Of a stretch of DNA of 64,000 bases, positions 1-11,756 are shown one piece after another. The first letter of the stretch is position 1; each line of letters opens with the position of its first letter. The notes beneath the pieces were generated by a model. It was not told where the DNA came from. It made no database searches and saw nothing but the letters and a program-made list of their open reading frames with translations. The DNA comes from Bimuria novae-zelandiae CBS 107.79. Its lineage: Eukaryota > Ascomycota > Dothideomycetes > Pleosporales > Didymosphaeriaceae. The stretch lies in contig ML976687.1 of NCBI GenBank assembly GCA_010015655.1, positions 163,936-227,935 of the forward strand, read 5' to 3'. Made by a program: the position numbers and the translations under genes.

Positions 1-2700
1 TAAGTTTAGCTTCCTCTAGTGCTACTACTACAGATAGTAGTCCGGCGTCTTGAAAGAGTGTAGCTGTAGGGGTTATTCTCCACGCTAGTAGAATGCCCTT
101 TGCTGCTATAGCTAGTGTCTTGTCTATAGTAGCTATATGCTATCTAATGTAAGCGCTGACCTCTTAAGGCCTGCCTAGTTTGAGTGTATGTAGCTGTTTA
201 GTGCGGCCTCTGTACCAGCATTCAGTCCCATATAGAAGCGACGGGTATACACAGGCAATAGTGGCCTTGCGGAGGGAGCTAGCTGGTGGTCTATAGGTAG
301 TCCTGGCTAGACTACAAATATAATAGGCTACCCTAGCAGCTTTTATAGTGCGTGTAGCTATATGTCGTCTAAAGGTAAGTCTGCGGTTAAACCACACTCC
401 TAACTAACGCAGGGCTGGCTGGCTGTGCTCTCTACCTAGAAGGATAGGGTAGATCGTAAGCTACTTATCTATAATATATAGTAGTGCGTAGCTGCTTCGC
501 TGTCTAGTTAGGTGTATTATTTCCTGCTTTTCTAGGGTAAAGGTAACCTTGTTAGCCTCGCCCCATGCTCTAATCTGCCTTAGATCTAATACTAGGAGCT
601 CGACGTTGTCGTCTATAGAGTATAAGGCCTAGTATAGACATATGTCATCTACATATCCAAACCTCCGTTCTGTGTCCATAGATAGTAGCTCTGCTAGGTA
701 CAGTGTATATAGGACAGGGGAGAGAGGCGAGCCTTAGGGTGTGCCATAGGCGACAGGGTAGCTAGGGGTAGTAACCTATTCAAGGTAGACCCGAACCCTC
801 TGGTTAGTAAGGAATGAGTCTACAAAGAGCATGGTCCTTTGTGGCCAGCCCTGTTAGGCCATCTAGTGTAGCAGGCGGTTCTTGAGGAGCGCATCAAAGG
901 CGCCTTAAACATCTAGGGTAACCATAGTAACATGCTTTCTAAGTACCTATGCTGCTTTAGTGTCGTGGGTGAACGCTATAGTAAGGTCTGCTATAGAGCG
1001 CTTTAGAAGGGCGCCGCCATGCTAGGGGCTAAGGATCTTATATATTATGGCGGTCCACGTAATTCGTCTAGCCACTATTCGTTTAAGTCCCTTTCTAATG
1101 TAAGAGAGAAGCGCTATAGGTCTCTAGAAGCAGGGTAATATTTAGTCTGTCTTCCCTGTCTTTAGTATTATTACTACCTCGGCAAGCTTCCACTGTGCTA
1201 GGAAGTAGTTAAGCTTAAGGCATCGCTAGAAGATTCTTCGTATAAGTTCCCTAACCTGAGCCTAGCAGGCACGGAGTAGTCGCATAGTAGAGTGGTTAGT
1301 GCCTGGTGAGGTGCTCGAGACCCCTATTGTGTTTTGTTTAGTTTCCTCTAGTGAGATGTGTGTGCTCCACGGGAGGGCATCTGCATTCTCCTGGTCTGGG
1401 TAGTGTCTGAGGTCATCCTCTGCTATGTACTGGTTGAGGACTTCCTCTCTAAGAGCCTCTGCCTTCTCTAGGGGGTCTAATATTGTCCTATTATTTACGA
1501 TAAGAGGAGTGTCCTGGTTCTCTAGTGTAAGCTTGTGCTAGGCAATAATCTTAAACAGGTCCTTATTATCCTTAGCATTATTAATAACATGCCTCTAGTA
1601 CTGCCTCTTAGCCTATCGGACGGTAGTCTTAAAGGCCTGTCTCTCCTCTAGTAGACTACCAGAGCAGAGCAGCCTAGCATATTTATAGGCCTAGTAGGTA
1701 GTTTTGCACTCCTTAGTCTACCATGGTGCAGCGCGGCCTTCCTTGCGGTCGAGCTTGCCTGCTATCTGTATAGAGTGCTGTATGGTCTCTGTGAGCAGCG
1801 TGACGCATTTCTCTAGCTATACTACATCCTGTGTTGCAAGCGGGTCTAGGATGTTCTGGACACCTATTTCTACCAGCCTAGTAAATTTAGGTAGGCTTGC
1901 CTTAGGGACTCTGTAGTGGTACTGTTCTAGATGCGGAGTGCCTGGTGTAGAGAGAGGGACAGAGGTTACTATTATCTTATAGTCTAAGCCGCTGTGCATG
2001 CTAGCATTAACAGCAGACTAGGCAAATAGGATATTAGAAAAGGTAAGGTTAAGAATATAGCTAGCGTAGTGTGTTAGCTGCCCTGGCACACTAATATAGT
2101 CTATAGACGCGTTAGCGGCCTATCTAGCTAGCTCTACACCTCTGTTGGCTGCAGTAGTAGTAGGCTTAAAGAATTTATGTCTAGCGTTGAAGTCTCCTCC
2201 TATAAGGCAGAGTTGAGGGGGTATAAGATGTGTGACGTATTGGATAACGTGTGGGGTGTGTGGCTGTCTGTAGCAGTTGAGTATTACCACTCTATTTACT
2301 ATAGCCTATAGTATGTCTGGGTGATTAAGGCTCTCTCTAGCCTAGTATCGTAGGTGGCATCCTTTGCGGATGTAGGTCATCACCCTAGGGCGGGCTGAGC
2401 CTAGTATGTTAGGGCTGTCTTAGGTGCTGATAGGTGCTAGGTGTGTGAAACCAGGGTGGGTGGAAGTTCTTAAGTTGGCACATGTAAAGGGCTCTTAAAC
2501 ACACACAATATCTATGCCCTTCTAAAACGCCACCTCTAGTATTATAATATGCCAGGGTGAGCTCCTGCTAACATTGGCCCAGCATACACGTAGTTGTTTG
2601 CTTAACAGGCTGGGCTGTTAATGCCTAGTATCAACTGGGATATTATAAGGGTGTTCTAGCATAATAATGGCGGGTTATCGCTTATGCTAGCGTCTTCCCT
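1..2700 (-). mobile_element. LINE (Tad1/I-type) ORF2 remnant: endonuclease, reverse transcriptase, RNase H-side region
   Basis: A non-LTR retrotransposon lies on the minus strand and runs off the left edge. Reading leftwards, an APE-type endonuclease comes first: a VCVQEPFT-like block near 2490, GGDFNARH at about 2178-2201, and its C-terminal part at 1817-1999. The reverse transcriptase follows, with a GTP-stop-GSPLSPVLY block near 730 and the catalytic YVDD at 644-655. Last is the region after the RT (164-397, WFNRRLTFRRHI...SLLYGTECWY), typical of Tad1-like elements. Many codons expected to be CAA/CAG read TAA/TAG, which is the RIP signature, so no long open frame survives. This is a dead copy. 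Confidence 0.85.
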
Positions 2701-4230
2701 CTCCAAGGTAGACGGGTTAGTGTAGATAGTTAATTGTGGACGAATGCTGCTGGCAGACAGTTATTCTACATTAAGGCTCCTCTAGCCTGTGGCAGCCCGC
2801 CTTAGTCTCTTTTCTCTGCCAGTAGTAGAGGAGGATGCATAGGAGGCAATAGTTATAGAAGGTGTAGCCCTGCTTTCTCCTTCTTGCCTCTGGGCAGAAA
2901 GGTGGGAAGGCACTGTCTCTAATACCTCCATAGGAGGAGCCTCAGGCTAAAGTGTTGCCTGTTCAAGGGCCACTTTAACTATCCTATAAAGGTGCTGCTA
3001 TGCTATTTTGCCTGCGCGACAAATAGCCTTTAGCTTAGTCTTTATAGGCTTAGTAATATGTCTGTTAACCTGGCGAGGAGCTGCCGGGCAGTTAGTGTAA
3101 CTAGCTAGATAAGGGCTATAATAGTTAGCATACATAGCTTTGTAGGCGTAACTATCTCTATACTATCCTTGGTGTCTATCCATGCGGTCCCCGCAGTGTG
3201 CACAGCGGGCTACTTGGGTATAGCGGGCAGCGTTGCAGTAGCCCTAGCAGCCTGGGTTATATCGCTATATGGTGGGATACTTGTGGATTTCCTTCGAGAA
3301 TTGGCTAGTGCCAAAGAGCCGGAACGAGCGGACTGGCTCCTTGTATAAAACGATCTAGGTAGTAAGGCCATGCTAATTCGCCCCATGTCGTGAGGTCCTG
3401 CAACTAACTAGCTACTTACCTATTTACGAGCAGACCTCTTCCTCTACTAACTAGGTAGTAGTTAGTAGTTCTGTGCTGTCTAGGGTCTAAAAAGAGCTAG
3501 GTACTCCTTGTACTGCGTAGTTAGTCCAGCGTTCTGGAATCCTCACCGCGTCTCCGTCTAGCGCTCTTACTAGAAGTTCCTGGTTTTCTTAAGTTAGAAG
3601 TCGGCCCCAAATGTTCTTATTTACTGGGGTAATCGCCTAGCCTGTGTTAATTAGTGATGCGATAGGTATATCTTTAAAGGTAAGTCTTACTATACTCTTA
3701 CATATTGCCTGCCTTACTATAAAGGGTAAGGGTTGTTGCAGTCGCATTGCCGGGTTAGAAATAGCTACAAATATTCAATTATCTTCTTTTGGCTTAGCGG
3801 GCGGGTTGGGCCGGGGCCTAGTAAGAATTAGGGGTTAACTGCCACCCCTATCTAAGATCTAGGGGTCTCTAGCTACGTCCGCCTAAGAGCGGCGTCCCAA
3901 CTCTTAGCTCTTAGGGTTACTATAACCGGTGTCGCTACTCTAGCGGGAGCTAGGGGGGGAGTTGCTTAGGAAGAGTAAGGTTAGAGCCTAAATAACTCTT
4001 TACTACAGCTCCTTAGTAATCTTAGCCTCTTAAGGGTTAGTATAGCTCTCTACGTGTTGGTCTACCGCTGCTACAAAAGCCGTAGTAATAGTGTTCTATA
4101 GCTAGGCAATCTACTAAGTCTTAGTAATATAGCGTTAGATAGCATTAGAGACGCGAGGTTTAGGAGCGCCCCTACTAGGGTTCTAGCTGCTTAGAAGGGG
4201 TGCACGGTAATACATGTCCTCCTAGGGCCG
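2700..4230 (-). pseudogene. LINE ORF1 (gag-like, zinc-knuckle) remnant
   Basis: Upstream of ORF2 of the same element, the minus strand reads as a broken ORF1. A cysteine/histidine cluster at about 3185-3255 (CNAARYTQVARCAHCGDR, followed by MDRH) resembles the zinc knuckles of Tad1 ORF1 proteins, which bind the element RNA. Around 3600-3700 the frame gives FKDIPIASLINTG, typical of the same proteins. In-frame TAG/TAA codons replace glutamines throughout. The 5' limit is uncertain, because the C-terminal end of the neighbouring pogo element seems to join it between about 4230 and 4450. Confidence 0.6.
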
Positions 4231-4399
4231 TCTTAGGGCGCGTGTATAAAGCTGCTAAGGGATCACAGGGTCTGGGGACCCTGTGTGCTAGGAGGAGGGA
4301 GACTCTACTATCCTAATAAGCTCCTTTGCGCGTCTGCGCGGAGGGCTAGGCAGACGTTAGAGGTACTCTTAGAATTAGCGTAGTGAGCTTGTTCAGTTG

Positions 4400-5618
4400 C
4401 TGGGATTATTAGGGTCTTTAGAGAGGATATCTAAAAATCGAAAAGTTGGTGTTTGGTGCTAGGATCAGGTGGCGATATGCCTGTGGCTCTAAAAGAGCTG
4501 AGGATAGTTAATTCCTTAAAGGAGGCCTTCCACGCATTCCAGAATAAGGGGAAGAAGTCGTCTTTAGTGATAGAAGCTAGGCCTTGGCTTCTATAAAGGT
4601 ATCGTGATAGCTCTGCTAAGTATGCTGTTAATAGAGGCTTAAATATCGCAACGTTAAGTGGCTAAAGCGTATAAGTTAAGTAAGAAGGCAGGATAGCAAG
4701 CAGGATCCTATACTTATTATAATAGTTAATAAAGTCTATAGTAACATGAGATCCGTGGCCGTCTATAATTAAAAGACAATATAATTGTCGAGTCTTCTCT
4801 TTTATACAGCGATTGAACACCTGCTTAAGCCAGGCAAGCCCGATATTGTTGTTCGTCTAGCTAGAGGATAATAAGGTGATAAAGACTTCATGTTCTCCTG
4901 CCTTAATATCCTCTACCTAGCTTGATTGGATGCCCTTGTTGGCGGCCTTATAAATAAGGCTTGGCGGCAGAGCTGATCCATCAGCGCAGATACATGCCAG
5001 GAGCGTAATCCATGCGCGATTGCCATCTTAGAGTAATGCCCTAACCTCCTTCTTCTCCCACATTCGTCTGCTGAATATTCTCTTTAATCTACCAACAATA
5101 CCGATCAGGACGCCTTTTTCATCCATATTATAGATATAACGAGGATCTATGCGATATTCATCCATCTTACTGTGTAGAAGGTTGAAATAGAGGCGATATT
5201 TATCCACTAAATCAGCTTTGTGGCGATTGTTGTCCATCCCGACGGTCCATTGGGAGATGAGATGAATGCTGTGTTGGTTAATAAAGCGGGTAACCCAGCT
5301 CTCGCTGACTGGCTCCTTTGCTATCGTAGAGGCAAAATTCTGTATCATCTCTCTAGTAGGAGGTGTATGTCTCTTTGTGAGTCCTTCGATATATCGTACA
5401 AGCTCCTGCTCTTGTTGTGGTGTAAGTTTCTGCTGGTTGATATTCTTGGCTTCATATGGGGCCTGAACGCGCTTGTGTCTTCGGGACAACGTAGTCCGAT
5501 CTACACCATAGGTAGCCGCTATTTTTCTATATGAAAATTTTTCTCCTGGATCTAAAGATTGAATAGCTTCAATCGCATCTTCAATTGCCCCCATATTGGT
5601 GGAGTTACAACGCGTCAA
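4400..5618 (-). pseudogene. pogo/Fot1-type transposase, copy 1 (RIP-damaged)
   Basis: The open N-terminal part is 5028-5618. It holds a psq-type helix-turn-helix (FSYRKIAATYGVDRTTLSRR), a CENP-B-type DNA-binding segment (PPTREMIQNFASTIA...SWVTRFINQH) and the first catalytic Asp region (YNMDEKGVLIG). Past 5028 the same frame continues with stops: ACICADGSALPPSLIYKA, then IIDGHGSHVT at about 4743-4775 with the second Asp, and LNVAIFKPLLTAY further left. It is clearly related to the plus-strand copy at 17.7-19.6 kb (same motif order and spacing) but much diverged. I found no terminal inverted repeats. The left end merges with the LINE. Confidence 0.85.
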
Positions 5619-5984
5619 AGTTAGTGAGTCATTCAGTCTTTAGGTGTTGGGTGGCTCGTTACGCGAAGTGGCTCGGCACGCGCACAGACACGTTAGTGCG
5701 GGCTTGGCGCTTTGTTTGAACATTCCAAGTTCTCCACCGTGTCTTTGCATCCCCCCTTGTTCATAATACAATCCATTTCAACGCCTTGTCCGTAGCGATA
5801 ACTACGAAAAAAACTCGATTCGTCAACAAGCCAACTGTCTTATGCAGTGCCCGCGCCTACATCTTGCCACGACTGTGTACATACGGAGCCTACAGCTCGA
5901 AGCGATTATGGCTTGGGCGCCTGCTCAACTACCTTACCTCAAACCGCCCGACCTACTACCGGCCCCTCTACCTAGCGAATCTCG
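5619..5984. other. spacer with no recognisable gene
   Basis: Normal base composition between the pogo transposase start and the phosphotransferase pseudogene. It may include the pogo terminal sequence. The reading frame at 5842-6027 may be the N-terminal part of the phosphotransferase gene in another frame, but nothing here can be supported as coding. Confidence 0.4.
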
Positions 5985-6788
5985 TTTCTTCGAATCAACA
6001 GCCGTGTTTCGGAACGATACATCCTAGCACAGGGTGGTTGCGGTCGAGCCTCACACTTCATTGTCAAATACGGGCGGGGTGTTAAAGAGATCGAAGGCCA
6101 AGTACTTCTATTTCTCGAGCACCACCTAGAAGCTTGCCATAGCATGCCGAAACTCTACGCAATGTATCGTATCGCAAGTACGGGCCATGTCTGCCTGATC
6201 ATGCAGCGCATGCCTGGCGTGCCACTCGATCAATTGTGGCCTACCCTCAAGGACTTCGAGAAATCCGTCATTTGTGCTAAATTGAACGGAATCCTCACAT
6301 CAATCCGAAGCATCCCAGCTCCTCCGCTCTACGGAAGTGTTGACTAAGGCCGGTTTCACCATTATCTGTTCTATAGCCCCGATGTTGACAAAGAAATATG
6401 TGGTCCATTCGACTCGGAAGACCACTTCAATGCGGCACTGGTAAAGCGGCTCCGGTCTGCTTGGGCACAAATGAAAAAGCATAGTTTTAAGGCAGACTTC
6501 TATGAGAAAAATCTTGGAAGGGTATTAGTTGGTCATAAGCCTGTTTTCTCGCATTCAGATCTACAAAGAAAGAACGTGCTAGTGCATTGGGATACATTGC
6601 AGGGCTTAACGGTCAGCCTGATAGATTGGGGGGATGCTGGCTGGTTCCCGGCTTATTGGGAATACTTCACTGCTCTACAAGGTGTACAATGGGATGACCA
6701 CTGGTCCCAGCGCATCGAAGAAATAACAGAACCTTGGCTCAGCGAAGCGGCAGTCATGAAAATGGTGCATCAAGACCTCATATTCTGA
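5985..6788 (+). pseudogene. aminoglycoside-phosphotransferase-like (APH family) kinase, one in-frame stop
   Basis: One frame carries the family landmarks in order: SHFIVKYGRGVKEIEGQ at about 6051-6100 (nucleotide-binding lysine and following Glu), the hinge-like VCLIMQRMPGVPLDQLW at about 6190-6240, the catalytic loop HSDLQRKNVLV near 6550-6585, and IDWGDAGWFPAYWEY near 6620-6665 (metal-binding Asp). The frame is open from about 5985 to 6788 except for TAA at 6345-6347. Readable sequence continues directly behind it in the same frame, so this is a point nonsense change, not a gene end; CAA to TAA would explain it. The true start is unclear, because N-terminal family sequence seems to lie in another frame upstream. 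Fungal members are often uncharacterised small-molecule or choline-type kinases. Function is not claimed. Confidence 0.7.
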
Positions 6789-6823
6789 GCGTTGATGTTC
6801 GCATTTGCTGGCTCTCTGATATG

Positions 6824-6962
6824 TCCTGGCGCTAATCAGCTTGGGGTCAGAGCCACAAGTCTAAAGCGTATGACACAAATTTCAACTGGACACACAGAGC
6901 GCCAACAGCTGCGCCGCACCCTGCGGCAATCCTGGCGCTAATCAGCTTTTGGGTCCGGAGCC
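6824..6962. repeat. direct repeat of about 33 bp, two copies 106 bp apart
   Basis: A block starting TCCTGGCGCTAATCAGCTT occurs at 6824 and again at 6930, followed in both by a GGGTC..GAGCCA stretch. The second copy forms the end of the reading frame at 6938-7141. This may mark the breakpoint of a duplication or a small mobile element. Confidence 0.6.
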
Positions 6963-7141
6963 ATGAGATGTTTACGGAACTCGCCGCTGTCCAGTGAATA
7001 ATCCGTGGCTTTAAGCCAGGCGCGTATCTGTAGTATCCGTTCTGGAGCCTCTGGGAGGATTTGATCGGGGTTGTAGTTGCTGACGTCGTCACGTTCGATA
7101 ACGACAGCATCGTCACTACCGCTGTGCGAGTGTTCCGACAT
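6938..7141 (-). pseudogene. N-terminal fragment resembling a fungal NACHT/STAND protein
   Basis: A 67-residue minus-strand frame starts with ATG at 7141. Its C-terminal half, IRAWLKATDYSLDSGEFRKH, resembles the linker found just before the NACHT domain in many fungal STAND proteins (IxxWLxPTxYxxxSxEYxKHL). No P-loop or NACHT domain follows. The frame ends inside the 33-bp direct repeat, so the gene looks truncated there. Such proteins act in non-self recognition in filamentous fungi. The match rests on a short pattern only. Confidence 0.35.
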
Positions 7142-7146
7142 GACAA

Positions 7147-7558
7147 GTACTAGGCGACTAGCAAAACGATCCAGAGCTTGTAACAGAAAACCAGTATAGC
7201 CTTTGAAATACTGGACGGGAAGAAGAAATACCGGGAGGGTAGCATACGTCCATTATCAGGGTGCGATTAGGCACCCATCTCGCCCGGCACGCCTAACCAC
7301 ATGGGCAGGCCTGGGAATGTTCTTGAGCACATGTGTAGCATTGGTAGCACTAGAAATTCCCACATCGCCCGATTTGGTTTATATACTTATGTTACGATGC
7401 TCTAGGAGATGTAAAATGCTGCCTTGAAGCATTAATCGTCCATGTCCCAGGTTTCGAGGCCGGTGTCTCGCCACGTGGGAACCCACTATAGAGCGCCAAC
7501 ACACTGGTTTCTTTTTGTAACGGTTTGTACAGGAGCTTGAGATGCTCCTGTTAAGCTA
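7147..7558. other. spacer, no gene seen
   Basis: Ordinary-composition sequence between the NACHT-like fragment and the TIR element. The short plus-strand frame at 7203-7427 has no recognisable content. Confidence 0.4.
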
Positions 7559-7604
7559 TCCCCCGCATGGCCAAAATCTGCCATACACGGGCCACATTAA
7601 AATG
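7559..7604 (+). repeat. left terminal inverted repeat
   Basis: 46 bp, the reverse complement of 10044-10089 with one mismatch. It is preceded by TA at 7557-7558. Confidence 0.9.
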
Positions 7605-8306
7605 GCCAATTAGGAGAGCGACTAGGTAAATACTAAATCTATATTATAATATTAGTAATTTTTATTTACTAGCTAAAATACGCCTATTTTAAAATTACCT
7701 ACACTTATAAATATGCTAAAAGCTACTAGCCTACTTAGTAATAACTTTAACGTTATAAAATATATAAAATATAGTAAATTTAATGCTAAAAAGCCTAATT
7801 CGCTAGTAAATCTACTATTTAATTAAAACCCTCTTAACGTTAATAATTTACGTATTTTTAGAGAGGCTAACTTACCTAAAGGTATTAATTATAGTAGTTT
7901 AATTAATTTATTTAATTTATACTTCTCTACTAACGTTATGAACTATATATTATATTATATAAATTAATATGCTAAGACGCTCTAAGTAGTAACGCTTCGT
8001 AACTATTATAATTAAAAATTAATATCTTTAGTAAAGCTTTATACGTACTTTTTAACTATTATTTATATAGACGTCTACTAGGAGTCCTTATTAGTAGAAT
8101 ACTAAGAGAAAGGTTACTAGAATACTCCTATATATAAAATTAATAAGTTTATATCCCGCTAGCGTTAGTAGCAGCTAGATTAGTATCTATACTATACTAA
8201 GGTAGAGTAGAGCTTTTACTCCTTATTTAGCTACATTTAAAATTTCTCTTAGCTACTCTGCAAGCGCTTACTTTTATATTAAACGTTTAATAAGTACCTT
8301 TATATT

Positions 8307-8505
8307 AATAAAGTAATTACGAGATTTACTAAACGCGTGTTAAAAAAAAGTAATAATTAAAATAAAACTTATACCTAAGGGGTATAAGATTTAGTATCTA
8401 GTAAATAATAAAGTAATTACGAGATTTACTAAACGCGTGTTAAAAAAAGTAATAATTAACATAAAACTTATACTTAAGCGGTATAAGATTTAGTATATAG
8501 TAAAT
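8307..8505. repeat. tandem duplication, unit about 100 bp
   Basis: A block starting AATAAAGTAATTACGAG recurs at 8307, 8407 and, partially, 8506. The two full copies differ at a few sites, mostly C/T. It lies in the AT-rich core of the TIR element. Confidence 0.8.
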
Positions 8506-10043
8506 AATAAAGTAATACTTAACTAGCGTTTTTATATTTATAGTAAAGGACCTATTAATTTAATTAAAATTATTAACGCTAACGCTACTAGCAGGTCTTT
8601 AATTTTAATAAAGTTTATCTTTATTATCCTTATACTTACTAAGCATGCCGCTAGGGAAAGGCTTTTTCTAGCTAGCTATTATATTATCTAGAATAATAGC
8701 CTTTTTAATATAATACCTATACTTAAATATTTTAGATCTAAAGACGTCGGCTGCGCCAGGACTATTAAGATAATAAAGATAATAATAGAGAAGATTTATA
8801 AGCAGGCTATAAAAGTAGAATTCTAGATAAGTAGCGTACCTATTGCTTACAAAAGCTATCTAAAGAGCGCTTTAACAGTAGTCTTGTACGTCTTAAAACG
8901 CACGCTTAACAGTCCCTAAAGTAAGGAGAAATACGTTAGGCGCTATTAGCGTTAAAGAAAGTACTAAAAGTAGCCTAAAGAAATAATTAAGTTATTCTTT
9001 TTACTAGTATAGTTATAGATTATAAATATTAACGTTATTTTTTGAGTATAGTGTTAACTTTTATATAGCTACTTAGTATATTAAAAAGCTCTATTAACTC
9101 TCTAAATTAGTATTAAATAATAAAAAGATCTTTATACACGCCTTCAGTAATAATCTTATTTAGTTACTAAGGATCTTAATAATAGATAATTATAATACTT
9201 ATAAAAGTAATATTTATTAGTTTAATTAGTATAAAAGCTACTACTTTATTTAATAAGCTAAATAGTATATTTAACGTCCTTTACTTTACTTCTTACTTAA
9301 TTTAGTACTAAATAACGCTTATAGGCTATTATTATACTTATCTTAGCTATTAGTAAAAGGGCGGGTTATAAAGACTTTTTATATACCTTAATTAAGTAGC
9401 TTTTTAAGCGCGGAGGCCGACTTTGCAACGGTAGTATTAAACGTTAGCACGTAGACAATATGGTCAGCGACGCTGGCAGCTCCCACACGTCTACAAGGCT
9501 GTTTGCAGAGGCGAAGACTTGTATATCTTGTGCGACGTCTGGGCGTAAAAAGCACAACTCACGGCCTCCACGACAGCCTCTTACAACAACTTCTAGCAAT
9601 CGTAAAGCTCCTCTGCGTACTCCGCGCAGTACTTTTAGCTATAGGGCGTGTAGGCTACCTTTGTGTAGGCTAGAGGAGCGTCCTAAGTGCTAGTAAGAAT
9701 ACTAGCAGCGCTATTAAATAATTATATTAAAAGATACCTCTTAAAACTTAATTATTAAGTAGTTTTATTAAAAAACTATAAAAAATTAGGCCTTTATATA
9801 AATCTATATATAAATTTAATCTCCTTTTGTCGCGGGAATTATCCCTTGTAGGTACCCTGATCGGAAGGATCCGGTGGAACGGGCAAACATAACACCGAAT
9901 GCTCGGTATAAATACTGCTCTTACAGCAACTTTTCATATGTTACTGATCAATCAATTCGATCTCCGAACTATATACTATCCAGCTCGTTTTACCCTCCAC
10001 ACCTTTAGTATTTGTCAGAAGTCGGAGCAAAACTCCAATTAGT

Positions 10044-10089
10044 CATTTTAATGTGGCCCGTGTACGGCAGATTTTGGCCATGCGGGGGA
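10044..10089 (-). repeat. right terminal inverted repeat
   Basis: 46 bp, matching 7559-7604 inverted with one mismatch. It is followed by TA at 10090-10091. Confidence 0.9.
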
Positions 10090-10333
10090 TATGTCTCTTC
10101 TGGTGTAACAGACAGGAAGCTCCCTGACACATCTCATACACACTCATCATGTACAAGTAGCACAGTCTGTACAACTCAATACGACAAGTGTGACCTCGAA
10201 TTTCGCTTTGCACCTGACCACCGCTACGCTTTTCTTACTAGCCCGCTTCCGTGCCGTGGCGCGTTCTCGCCTGCGGCCACCTGACTCCCCATCACGATTG
10301 TACGACGCCAGGTGGTAACCATCTTATACTACT

Positions 10334-11308
10334 ATGTCTCTTCTATTGCTTATACCCCGAGAATTGCGCGACGCGATCCTTGGATACGCCATTCAAGCCC
10401 GTCGCCCAGCGCCCAACCTTGCTGACATAGTGGCTCTCGACCTGAAAAAGCAAACTTCACACGTCCTTCGCATTCCGTCCTCAGTTAGCCAGGGACATGA
10501 TACACTCTCTTTACTACTGACCAAAAAACAAATCCGCTCGGAAACTAAAGAGCTCCTGGACAGGAATGGGGCTAACTACGAGCTGGATGTGAAATTCGTT
10601 CATGAAGAGTTTCTTGTTCCGAACTGGACCAGCATACCGATGATAATCCACAATATTGAACACGTGCGCGCTGTTTTTCAGACTGTTGGAGAATACAGTA
10701 GAAGCAAAAGCGCTGAAATCCTTGGACTATAACTCCGAAGCATATGGGAACTTGGTGACGGTGGACCTCCGGAATACATATGGGAGTTTTACGCACTCCT
10801 CAAGGACTTTCTCGAATATGGGCCCGCAGGCCCAAAAGACAGTTCGCCGTCTAAGCCGGAAGGCTTCACGATCCAGACTCTAGAGATTGACATTGTCGGT
10901 CTAGACGATACAAGCCTACTCGCACCTGTGTTTGATGATTCCAGAAAATTGAGACGAATGCAAATGATGTTGCGGAGATGGAGTGGAAGAGACGCACCTA
11001 AAGGTCTTCTGCGCTCCGAATGGATAGCAAAGAACCTTAGCGACCAGATTGGTGGACTTCTCCACATGGAAAATTACCGCGCACAGTACAGTAAAATCCT
11101 CCACGAACGCATCGGCCGAATCATTTTTAAAGCAAATGGGAACATTGTTCAAGAGTTTGATATTGGTGAAATGATCTCTGACCTCGAATTCGAACTTTTT
11201 GGCTCTATACATCGTGAGCAAAAAATCCGTTGGCTATCATGGAAAGCAGAAGCCATTCGGCTTCGGCAAAGCCGGGTTTTGAAGGTGTCTCCCTGCAGCC
11301 CAGAGTAA
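10334..11308 (+). pseudogene. F-box-like fungal hypothetical protein with one in-frame stop
   Basis: The frame begins MSLLLLIPRELRDAILGYA. This resembles the short N-terminal LPxELRxxI..Y motif of the many fungal hypothetical proteins that carry an F-box-like or DUF3669-style start. It runs to TAA at 10730-10732, continues in the same frame without loss of coding character (IWELGDGGPPEYIWEFYALL) and ends at 11308, about 324 codons in all. No convincing GT-AG intron restores the frame: candidate donors near 10685 and 10698 give wrong lengths. A nonsense change is therefore the simpler reading. The role is unknown; the family may be a substrate adaptor. Confidence 0.6.
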
Positions 11309-11756
11309 AGTAAAGAAGTGTATATAATCAAATGCCACATATGGATCAACGTCTGGCGACCGGACTCCTATCGTGAGACACAAGAAATTGTTGTAGACTC
11401 ACGACAGCGTACTCAAGTTAATGAAAGTTTTGTAGCATTCTGACGTAGAAGGGCATTCGATTAGGGTAATCTACCCGTCTGTTATAGTGCTTGTGAGTTC
11501 AACGAGGGATAAGCCAATGAGACCAAAGCGTAAGCTGCAGCTTTCAATCAAGGTCGTATCGAGTCATATATTTCCTCGTTTCCGTACGCCCTACTCTCCA
11601 ATTTCTCTCGTGCGAATGGAATTGCGCGGAATCACACCTCTTTCGGCAATGGATCCAGCTTTTACCTCCATGTTAAATACTGAACCATCGTGAGTCTACT
11701 CTGTGTTCCAATTCTGCAGTCAACTTTTGCGTCAGCATCATCCGTCAGTGACAGCC
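11309..11756. other. spacer, no gene seen
   Basis: Normal composition. The plus-strand frame at 11487-11693 shows no recognisable features. Confidence 0.4.

Larger units (their letters stand above)
7559..10089. mobile_element. 2.53-kb DNA element with 46-bp terminal inverted repeats and TA target duplication
   Basis: The ends 7559-7604 and 10044-10089 are inverted repeats matching at 45 of 46 positions (outer end TCCCCCGCATGGCC). They are flanked by TA at 7557-7558 and 10090-10091, the hallmark of Tc1/mariner/pogo-type insertion. The core from about 7620 to 9830 is extremely AT-rich and full of stops on both strands, as after heavy RIP, and no transposase motif is readable. The ends and the 260 bp inside the right TIR keep normal composition, so either the ends escaped RIP or the AT-rich core is a second element inserted into a small non-autonomous element. 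Confidence 0.75.
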
